A stretch of DNA of 64,000 nt from Bradyrhizobium sp. in8p8. GTDB lineage: Bacteria; Pseudomonadota; Alphaproteobacteria; Rhizobiales; Xanthobacteraceae. The translations under genes and the position numbers were made by a program. The DNA is taken from the NCBI RefSeq assembly GCF_000426845.1, contig NZ_AUGD01000002.1, positions 868,001 through 932,000 of the forward strand. Reading direction: 5' to 3'. This document shows positions 1-7,518 of the stretch, piece after piece (positions within the stretch are counted from its first letter, which is position 1; each line of letters starts with the position of its first letter). The notes under the pieces were generated by a model. That model saw only the letters and a program-made list of their open reading frames with translations. It had not been told where the DNA came from and searched no databases.

Positions 1-2559
1 TCCGGAAGGGGCTATTGTTTTGTCGGGTCGATCTCCGAGCCCGACGAGGTACAACCGGAGCCGTCCAGTCTTCCTGATGTCCACAACCTGCCGGCGCGTC
101 CCCGGCAGATGGTGGGACGTGAAAGAACCATCCGGGAAATATCCGAACGGTTGCGAGTTCAGCGTTTCGTAACCGTCGTCGGGCCGGGCGGCATCGGTAA
201 GACGACGGCGGTCGTTTCGGTCGGTTACACCCTGCTCGCCGAATTCGCAGGCCAGGTCCGCTTCGTCAGTCTGGGCGAGACTTGCGATGCCGCCCTCATG
301 CCGGCCGTCGCCGCAGCTTCGCTTGGCTTGCCGGCCAGATCGAACGATCCCTCGACGGATCTTGCGACTCTCCTTCGCGGCAAGCGCATGCTGCTCATTC
401 TGGATTGTTGCGAGCATGTCATCGATGCGGCGGCCGCACTGGCAGATCGGCTCTTTCAGGAGGCACCGGAGTTGCACATCCTTGCCACCAGCCGGGAGCT
501 GTTGCGTGTCGAGAGCGAACATGTCTATCGCCTTCTGCCACTGGCAAGCCCGCCGGAGAAGGCCATTCTGACTGCGGCAAGCGCGCTGGCCTATCCCGCC
601 GTCGAGCTCTTCGTCGAGCGTGCGACGTCCACAGGGAGCGAGTTCGCGTTGACGGATGCGAACGCCTCGGACGTCGGAAACGTCTGCCGACGTCTCGACG
701 GCATTCCGCTGGCAATCGAACTCACCGCGGGCCATGTCGGCGCATACGGCGTCGGCGCAATGCTCCGACTCCTCGATAAGCAATTCAATATGCTCTGGGA
801 GGGACGGCGCACTGCTTTGCCACGCCACCGCACGCTACGCGCGACCATCGAATGGAGCTACAATCTCCTGCCCGGAGCAGAGCGCGAGGTTCTCAATCGG
901 CTGTCCGTATTCGTCGGCAGCTTCACCTTAGACGCCGCGCAGGCGATTGCCGCGACTGCAAAGGACGATGGCGCCATTCCGGCGATCATCGACAGTCTCG
1001 TCACCAAATCGATACTTGCGTCGAGCGCCGATCGGCAATCGACCCGCTATCGGCTTCCTGACGCCACCCGGGCCTACGCGGAGGAGCGGCTCGCCGCCGA
1101 CACCGATGCCGATGAGGTGGCGTGGCGTCATGCCAACTACTTTCTCGCCCTGCTCGAGGACACGGATGGCACGGCGAGCGACGGTTTCTCGACCGCCGCC
1201 GATCAGTTCGGCAACATACGAAGTGCTCTGGTATGGTGCTTTTCGGACCGGGGAAACCGTGGCATCGGCGTTGCGCTCACGGCCGCAGCGATTCCTCTGT
1301 TCTTCAAATTGTCGCTCCTGGCCGAATGCGAGCATTGGGCTGCCCGTGCCCTCGAGGCTCTCGATGAAACCGCCGAAAGCGCGAAACACAGTCTTGTGCT
1401 CTACGCCGCACTCGGATCCGCCCGAACACTCACCGGGCAACTTGACGATCTGGCCATGATCTGCCTCAACCGCGCGCTCGCGCTGGCAGAGAAGAACGGC
1501 GACCTCTCCGGCCAGGTCCGGCTGATCAATCGGCTGCATCTGCTCCAACTGCTCACCGGAAAATTCGACGACGGCTTGACGACGGCCAGAAGAGGCGAGC
1601 GCGTTGCACTCGAGAGCGGCGATCCCGGCGCCCTTTCCCGCATGCGCGTGGCGCTCGGCATCTCCTGCCATTATCTCGGCAACCTTGCCGCCTCCCGCGC
1701 GTACATAGAGGCGGCGATGTCGCGTCCCGATGCGAATGCGGATGTCGATGGCGAGCCGACGCTCGACTACCCCGGCCGCGCGCCAATCACCTTGGCCCGC
1801 AACCTTTGGCTCCAGGGATATCCTGACCGGGCCATGGAGACAGTGCGAAAGGCCGTTTCCGATGCGCGCACCATGAACCACCCCACCATGCTCTGCCGGG
1901 CGCTGCTCTGGGCATTCGACGTCTTCTATTGGAACGAGGAACTGGACAGTTACGAGGATTCTATCGACACGCTTCTGGCCGAGAGTCGCACGCACAAGCT
2001 CGCCACGCTCCACATCGCCGCAGAAGCCATGAAAGGAATTGCACTGCTCGCGCGCGGAGCCGATTCGGGTCTCCCGTTGCTGGAGGGCTCGGTCGAGAAG
2101 CTGCAGGACCATCGTTTCGGTGCGGTCGCAGGGTTGAGCGTACCGCTTGCTGCGGCGCTGGCGGCGGCAGATCGCGGCGACGCGGCGCTGGAAACGATCA
2201 ACCGGGCAATTGCCCAGGCGCGACGTTGCAGCTTCCTGCTGGAGATGCCCGACATGCTGCGGGTGAAGGCCGAGGCGCTGATACGGAAGGCCACGCCGGA
2301 CGTGTTGCTGGCGGAGCAGACCCTCGAGCATTCCCTCGAATTGGCCCGCCAACAGGGTGCGCTCGGTTACGAGCTGCGTACGGCAATCGCTTTTGCGAAG
2401 TTGCGGCAGCGGCAAGGCCGCCACCGGGACGCAGAGGAACTTCTTGCGCCTGTGTATGCCCGATTCACCGAGGGATTCGGTGCACGCAGTCTCAAGACAG
2501 CATCGGATCTGCTCATCGAGCTGCGTTTCTCCCGGTCGGACAAGCTTGCGGTTCACTAA
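1..2559 (+). CDS. Winged-helix / STAND ATPase / TPR transcriptional regulator, 5' end missing
   Basis: The reading frame is open from the window's first base, and residues before the first in-window methionine (base 109) read SGRGYCFVGS. This matches the end of the OmpR-type winged helix in the two paralogs at 2611-5460 and 7519-10407, so the gene starts upstream of the window. An NB-ARC-like ATPase domain follows, with P-loop GPGGIGKT at about bases 181-204, a Walker-B-like LLILDCCEHV and the ATSRE motif. The C-terminal half is alpha-helical and TPR-like. By family (COG3903-type predicted ATPases fused to a DNA-binding domain) it should be a cytoplasmic, ATP-switched transcription regulator. 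Its ligand and targets are unknown. It converges on the next paralog with about 50 bases between the stop codons. Confidence 0.85.
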   Translation, partial: SGRGYCFVGSISEPDEVQPEPSSLPDVHNLPARPRQMVGRERTIREISERLRVQRFVTVVGPGGIGKTTAVVSVGYTLLAEFAGQVRFVSLGETCDAALMPAVAAASLGLPARSNDPSTDLATLLRGKRMLLILDCCEHVIDAAAALADRLFQEAPELHILATSRELLRVESEHVYRLLPLASPPEKAILTAASALAYPAVELFVERATSTGSEFALTDANASDVGNVCRRLDGIPLAIELTAGHVGAYGVGAMLRLLDKQFNMLWEGRRTALPRHRTLRATIEWSYNLLPGAEREVLNRLSVFVGSFTLDAAQAIAATAKDDGAIPAIIDSLVTKSILASSADRQSTRYRLPDATRAYAEERLAADTDADEVAWRHANYFLALLEDTDGTASDGFSTAADQFGNIRSALVWCFSDRGNRGIGVALTAAAIPLFFKLSLLAECEHWAARALEALDETAESAKHSLVLYAALGSARTLTGQLDDLAMICLNRALALAEKNGDLSGQVRLINRLHLLQLLTGKFDDGLTTARRGERVALESGDPGALSRMRVALGISCHYLGNLAASRAYIEAAMSRPDANADVDGEPTLDYPGRAPITLARNLWLQGYPDRAMETVRKAVSDARTMNHPTMLCRALLWAFDVFYWNEELDSYEDSIDTLLAESRTHKLATLHIAAEAMKGIALLARGADSGLPLLEGSVEKLQDHRFGAVAGLSVPLAAALAAADRGDAALETINRAIAQARRCSFLLEMPDMLRVKAEALIRKATPDVLLAEQTLEHSLELARQQGALGYELRTAIAFAKLRQRQGRHRDAEELLAPVYARFTEGFGARSLKTASDLLIELRFSRSDKLAVH

Positions 2560-2610
2560 GCGAGCTCGTGCGCCCGCTCCGAGACATCGGACGCCACGCC
2601 GCGACGTGAG

Positions 2611-5460
2611 CTACCAAGCCGACAGCTGCGCCATCATTGTCCTCGCGCGGCGCAGATCGGAGATCTCGAAGCCCTCGGTAAACTTGCCGTACACGGAATC
2701 GAGAATATGCCACGCCTCGGCCGACCGGCCCTGGCCGATCCGCAATCGTGCCAGGCTGATCGTCGTTCGCAGTTCCCAGAACAGAGCTCCTTGGCCCCGC
2801 GCCACCACCAAAGCCTGGTCGAAGGCCTGCTCGGCGGCGGCCACGGAATGATGCGCGCCAGAGCGCAGCAGCAATTCGCCCTTGATGCGCCAGAGTTCAG
2901 CTACATACCAACCCTCTTCACGCGCTTCGCATAGCGCAAGCGCCTCTTCGGCGGTTGCAAGCCCTTGCGAAACCTCGCCGGCTTCTCCAAGACATGCCGC
3001 CAGTTCTCCAAGAGGAAGCAAAAAACGCGGCAGGAATCGCGCCTCGCCCGCCATGCCTAGCGCCTTGCGTAGCAAGGACAGGCCGCCTTCAAGGTCGCCA
3101 CCGCGCGCCATCACCATCCCCCTGAAGGCGCGCGCCCAGACGTTCCACAGCCGGACCGGGTGCCGTTCGGTCTGCTCGATCAGCATCGCGTAGTAGCGCT
3201 CCGCCAGGGTGAGATCACCGGCGAAAAAGGCAACTGGGCAGGCGTCCTCTCCGAGCAAGCTGCAAAACGTCAGGGCATGACCACTCGTGCGACCTTCCTC
3301 GAGATTGCGATCGACCACGCTCAGCGCCTGGTCGACGCAGCCGAGCAGCCAGAGGATGCGGGCCTGGACGCAATACGCTGAAGCGCGCAGGTCGAAACGG
3401 GAGCGAAACACCTGCGGCTTTGTCGTGAGATCGTAAAGACGGGCCAATGCCCGGTCGATATGACGGCGCGCCAGCCGCTGGTCGCCGAGATAGTGCATCG
3501 AAGTAGCGAGGAGCCGTTCTGCCATCATCCGATCCACGGAGTTGCGTGATCCCGCCACGATATCCGCAAAACGGCGCGCGAGACCGAGTGCCTTGCGAAA
3601 TTCGCCATTGTTGAATCGATCGATGCACAGCCCCCAGAGCGATCGCAGCAGATAATCGTCGTCGCCGAGTTGCTCGGCGAGCCCCAGCGTTTCGGCCCAG
3701 GCAAGACCCGCCTCCCCGGCTCTTCCAATACCATGCATCAGCGACCAGCCGCGCGCAGCCAACAATTGCATGCGCAGCTGCGGCGCATTCGCAGCACTCC
3801 CCTCGAGACGAGCCAACGCCAGGTCGGTCCGCTCGCGGCACTCGGCAAACAGTGACAATTGCATCCATAGCGGGACCGCCGCAACGGTCAGCGCTGCTCC
3901 GATCTGCGCGTCCCCCGCCGGCGAGAGGGCCCAATCGAGGCTGGATCGCACGTTATCGATATGGCGACCATAGAACGTAAGCCACTCGGACTGCGGCTGC
4001 TCGCTATCGGCTTCGGTTCGCGCAAAGAAGCCGCGGTAATATTCGGCGAGACGCTGCGCCGCGCCGGCAAGCTCCCCGCGGGAGCGCAGCTTTTCCAATG
4101 CGTATGCGCGCGTGGTATCCAGCAGTCTATAGTGAGCATGATCACCGCCAATGTCGACAAGAACGAGCGACTTGGCCACCAGATTCGCCAGCCGACGCGT
4201 CACCTCGCTCATGTCCTCGCCAGCCACCGCGATCGCGGCTTCGAGCGAGAACTCTCCGGCGAAAACGCCGAGCGGCCGCAAGATCCGCGCCTCCACCTCC
4301 GGCAACAGATCGTAACTCCAGTCGAGCGTCGCACGAAGGGTTTGCTGCCTGGGTAATGCCGTCCGACGGCCGGTCGTCAGGAATTTGAACCTGTCGTCCA
4401 GGAGCACAGCAATCTTCGCTGGACTTAGCATCACCGTGCGCGCCGCCGCGAACTCGATCGCAAGCGGAATCCCGTCGAGCCGCCGGCAAATGGAGGCAAC
4501 CGCTTCGAGATTTTCCTCATCCAGCGCAAAGTTCGAACCGAGCGCCCTCGCCCTGGTCACGAATAATTCCACGGCGGTATAGGCAAATGCGCCGCCGCAT
4601 CCGAGCCGGGATTCCGGCGGCACGCCTAGAGGAGGAACGCGATAGACGTGCTCGCCGTCGATGCGCAGCGCTTCACGGCTGGTCGCAACGATGGTGGTCC
4701 CGGGACAGCGGCTGACGATCGCGTCGGCCAGTTGGGCCACCGCTTCGACGACATGCTCGCAATTGTCGATGATGAGCAAGAGCTGCCGCGCGCCGATCGC
4801 ACGTGCGACCGCCCCCGGCGAGATGTCCTCTCCTTCGAGCTTGACGCCGAGCACGCCGGCAACGGCCGAGCAAACCATTTTGGGGTTGGACAACGAGGCA
4901 AGCTCGACCATCAACCGATCTGCCGCAAAGCCGGGCGGCGGCTTTCTGGCGGCTTCCAATACAAGCGCCGTCTTGCCAATGCCCCCAGGGCCGACAAGGC
5001 TAACCACTCGATACGCCGAGAGAAGCTCCCACAGATGCGCGATGGCGGTGGCCCGCCCGATCAGATCGAAGGATGCGCTCGGAATGTTGGTCGAGCGCAA
5101 TTGTTCGGATGCGACAGATTGCAAGGGCGCATTCATCTGGCGGATCTGCCATGTCCCCTGCAGGCGATAACCGCGTCCGACCTCGGTTGCGAGCATGTCG
5201 CGGCCCGAACCAAGGGCTCTTCGGATCGCCGCAATGTGCACCCTGAGTGCGCTCTCCTCGACGAAGACGCCCCGCCAGACGCGCTCGACCAAATCGTTCT
5301 TGGTAACCAGATCGCCTTCTGCCTGGACCAACTCCGCGAGTATCTCAAAGGCGCGTCCGCCCAGAGGAACGACGTCTCCCAGCGAGCGCAATTCGCGCCT
5401 GGCAAGATCGATCTCCCACTCCGAGCAGGTGTAGACGGGACGCTGGCCTGTCTCAGCCAT
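2611..5460 (-). CDS. Winged-helix / STAND ATPase / TPR transcriptional regulator
   Basis: Full-length paralog of the genes at 1-2559 and 7519-10407, about 949 aa. An OmpR/PhoB-type winged helix occupies roughly residues 10-105, ending in GRGYRLQGTW. The NB-ARC-like ATPase has P-loop GPGGIGKT near residue 160, LLLIIDNCEHV as Walker-B region, and ATSREALR. A long TPR-like helical C-terminus completes it. The start at 5460 gives the same short leader before the winged helix as the paralog at 7519. An upstream in-frame ATG at 5487 is possible, and neither has a strong ribosome site. Presumed cytoplasmic regulator with unknown signal. It is read away from a small secreted-protein gene at 5580-5861 on the same strand. 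Confidence 0.88.
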   Translation of the reverse strand: MAETGQRPVYTCSEWEIDLARRELRSLGDVVPLGGRAFEILAELVQAEGDLVTKNDLVERVWRGVFVEESALRVHIAAIRRALGSGRDMLATEVGRGYRLQGTWQIRQMNAPLQSVASEQLRSTNIPSASFDLIGRATAIAHLWELLSAYRVVSLVGPGGIGKTALVLEAARKPPPGFAADRLMVELASLSNPKMVCSAVAGVLGVKLEGEDISPGAVARAIGARQLLLIIDNCEHVVEAVAQLADAIVSRCPGTTIVATSREALRIDGEHVYRVPPLGVPPESRLGCGGAFAYTAVELFVTRARALGSNFALDEENLEAVASICRRLDGIPLAIEFAAARTVMLSPAKIAVLLDDRFKFLTTGRRTALPRQQTLRATLDWSYDLLPEVEARILRPLGVFAGEFSLEAAIAVAGEDMSEVTRRLANLVAKSLVLVDIGGDHAHYRLLDTTRAYALEKLRSRGELAGAAQRLAEYYRGFFARTEADSEQPQSEWLTFYGRHIDNVRSSLDWALSPAGDAQIGAALTVAAVPLWMQLSLFAECRERTDLALARLEGSAANAPQLRMQLLAARGWSLMHGIGRAGEAGLAWAETLGLAEQLGDDDYLLRSLWGLCIDRFNNGEFRKALGLARRFADIVAGSRNSVDRMMAERLLATSMHYLGDQRLARRHIDRALARLYDLTTKPQVFRSRFDLRASAYCVQARILWLLGCVDQALSVVDRNLEEGRTSGHALTFCSLLGEDACPVAFFAGDLTLAERYYAMLIEQTERHPVRLWNVWARAFRGMVMARGGDLEGGLSLLRKALGMAGEARFLPRFLLPLGELAACLGEAGEVSQGLATAEEALALCEAREEGWYVAELWRIKGELLLRSGAHHSVAAAEQAFDQALVVARGQGALFWELRTTISLARLRIGQGRSAEAWHILDSVYGKFTEGFEISDLRRARTMMAQLSAW

Positions 5461-5579
5461 GATTGGCACGGCCCCGAATGGTTTCATTGTCTTGCGTGCA
5501 AGTCTATCACCATCCTGTCAGGAGACACAGCTAGTCCCGCGGAAGACCGCCGGACCCGGCTTCTGGTACCCCTCACCTG

Positions 5580-5861
5580 TCAACAGCCGCGGCAGATCGC
5601 TCCTTCCAGCATTTTCTCGAGCCGGGCATCTTCCTTGTCGATGGCCGCGTCCGTGCCGAGCAGAGGCCGTTTCATCGCATGACCGTCGCCCTCCGACGAG
5701 GGAAGTGCAATGCCGAGCGAGTTCGTTCCAGGCGCCGCGGCACTCGTACCGAGAGCACCGCCTCTCGCCGTCGACATATGCGATCCCATGCCTGTGTGGG
5801 CAGATGCCGTGCCCGAAAGTTCAAGACAAGCTATCACGCAGAGGAAAGAGAGCAGTTTCAT
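5580..5861 (-). CDS. Small secreted protein with C-terminal ICRGC
   Basis: A 93-aa protein beginning MKLLSFLCV with a typical Sec signal peptide; cleavage is likely after TASA near residue 21. The mature part is Gly/Ala/Ser-rich with GTNSLG, then a charged helix and the C-terminus AICRGC. The protein at 36542-36940 has the same plan (signal peptide, GTNAAG, C-terminal SICKGC), so the two appear to be one family. The start at 5861 was chosen because it begins the signal peptide; an ATG at 5870 lies just upstream. No function is known to me. Export to the periplasm is inferred. Confidence 0.65.
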   Translation of the reverse strand: MKLLSFLCVIACLELSGTASAHTGMGSHMSTARGGALGTSAAAPGTNSLGIALPSSEGDGHAMKRPLLGTDAAIDKEDARLEKMLEGAICRGC

Positions 5862-6175
5862 GGTTTGCATTCCGCATGTTCGATGACTGCCCTTTAAACT
5901 GGACGCCGCGACTGATACGACCACGCACGATCGCGCGAACGATTATGACAAACGTTACAGAATTCGACGTCGGAGATGGACCATTCCTCCTCAATCGCCC
6001 GCGTACATGCCTGCTACCCAACTCGTCTTCGCGCAAGAGTGATGCGTACCGGACAAGTCTTTACGACTGCATTGCCTATATGACTCGGCACAGAAGACGA
6101 TTCGGAAACGTCACCAGCCGAGCAGCGACAATCGCCAAGCGACACTCCGCGCCTCACGAGTAATGGAGAGTCGAT

Positions 6176-6469
6176 ATGAGTGTATTCAAGACCATGATCG
6201 CCGCGGCGCTGATCTCTACGGCAACGATATCCTCGGCCTCCGCGACCTGGTCCTTCGCCGACCAGGAACCCGCGGCATTTGCATCAATGTATCCGGATCG
6301 CGACGTGCTCAACCGAGGCGCGCTGACGCCGGCAGGACGGATTGGTCTGGAGCGGCCCGGTGGCGCCGCGCCGGTGTTCGGAGCACGCCATCCCACGTCT
6401 ATCAATGGCATCGTTGATGGAGCGACAGACGGGCAGCCTGCGTACGCAGCTGACCACGCCCATCCGTGA
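6176..6469 (+). CDS. Small secreted hypothetical protein
   Basis: A 97-aa protein with ribosome site GGAGAG five bases before the ATG. The N-terminus MSVFKTMIAAALISTATIS is a signal peptide with likely cleavage after SASA near residue 23. The mature protein is Ala/Gly/Pro-rich with no domain I recognise. It is divergent from the secreted protein at 5580-5861, with about 310 bases between them that presumably hold both promoters. It precedes another secreted protein at 6693. Function unknown. Confidence 0.6.
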   Translation: MSVFKTMIAAALISTATISSASATWSFADQEPAAFASMYPDRDVLNRGALTPAGRIGLERPGGAAPVFGARHPTSINGIVDGATDGQPAYAADHAHP

Positions 6470-6692
6470 ATCCGCACGGGAGTGCGCCCGCGCCAAGCGG
6501 CGCACCCCGCCGGGCCCACACTGCGGCAGCCACGTAATTTCGCGGACCAGCAGCTGCGCACCGAGCCGGCCACGACTCCGTGCAAAGGCGAAAGCGATCG
6601 TTCGATTGATGCTGCTGATCCGGCATGCGCGTGCCCATGTTTGACGTGCGAGCCGAGGCGTTCCCGGCGTCGCTTTTTCAAGGAGACATGCA

Positions 6693-6926
6693 ATGACTAC
6701 TCTGAAGCTCTTGTCGGCCGGACTGGCCGTTGCGGCCCTGATTGCCTCCCCCGCGATGGCTCGCGAAGGCAGCAACAACACGCGTCACACGAACGTCGAC
6801 TCCTATGCGTCGGTTCAGCGCGTGCCGGTCACTGCCAAGCGCAGCTGCGTTCGCGCTCCCGACGTCGGTGCGTACGCGACTGCTCCGTGGCACCGGCCTC
6901 CATGCGAGCCTACCTCTGGCTACTGA
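6693..6926 (+). CDS. Small secreted protein, paralog of the one at 19489
   Basis: A 77-aa protein with AAGGAG upstream of the ATG and a signal peptide (MTTLKLLSAGLAVAALIAS, cleavage after AMA). The mature end contains VGAYATAPWHRPPCEP, matched by IGAFATAPWTGNDVPCEP in the 81-aa protein at 19489-19734, which also shares the KLL...PxMARE leader. The two conserved cysteines could form a disulfide. This is a small lineage-specific exported family of unknown role. Confidence 0.65.
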   Translation: MTTLKLLSAGLAVAALIASPAMAREGSNNTRHTNVDSYASVQRVPVTAKRSCVRAPDVGAYATAPWHRPPCEPTSGY

Positions 6927-7518
6927 GCCCGTGGACCGGACAGACCCTTGGCTGCAAGGCAAGCGACAGGCGCTGAGCCGAGGAAGCTCCTCGCAGCGTT
7001 GAGGGCCTTTGTCTCGCTGACGGAAGAACGGCAGTCTCATGCAGCGCCGTTCTTCCGATCAGCACGCTGCACTCGGCCGCTATTTCCCGATGGCCAGATC
7101 AAGCCGACCGGGCGGCATTGCGCCGTCGACTCGGCGCTGGCTGCTGAGGCATTTATTGCTGGTATCGCGCCAGGCCAGAAGATGCGCGGCCGGCGGAATC
7201 CGCGATCGTTGAAGGCCTCCATCGAAACGACCGTAGCAAGACGCGATTTAGTCGCAGGTTAAGGGTGCAAGATCGGGAAATTTCAGACGCCCCCACACCG
7301 ATTATCGTCACGAATTCCTGTATGGAACAACCAGCATATCGAACACTGGCCCGACGGCGGAGGCCCGAGGGCGGCGAAGGTCTTCTTGACATGCCAACGG
7401 CCTCCCCTATACGAGACCAAGGCATAGTCATGCTTCCATATTATTGCCAAGTGACGGTGGTCCTCGGGGGCCATGACTTTGCCGGCATCGCGACTGTGAA
7501 TCTGATCTACGGATCCCA
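6927..7518. other. Gene-poor spacer before the third STAND regulator
   Basis: About 590 bases with no convincing coding sequence on either strand. The short open frames here have arginine-rich, antisense-like composition and no ribosome sites. The spacer holds the perfect hairpin at 7021-7057 and presumably the promoter of the regulator at 7519. Confidence 0.5.
7021..7057. repeat. Perfect 12-bp inverted repeat (hairpin)
   Basis: CGGAAGAACGGC at 7021-7032 is exactly complementary to GCCGTTCTTCCG at 7046-7057, with a 13-base loop. It lies 95 bases after the small secreted gene. No T-tract follows on either strand, so it is not a classical intrinsic terminator. It could end transcription in a factor-assisted way or protect an mRNA 3' end. 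Confidence 0.6.

Noticed and set aside
928..2556. A 542-codon open frame on the minus strand
   Set aside because: It is exactly antisense to the first STAND regulator, has no ribosome site or domain, and its composition is that of the opposite strand of GC-rich coding DNA.
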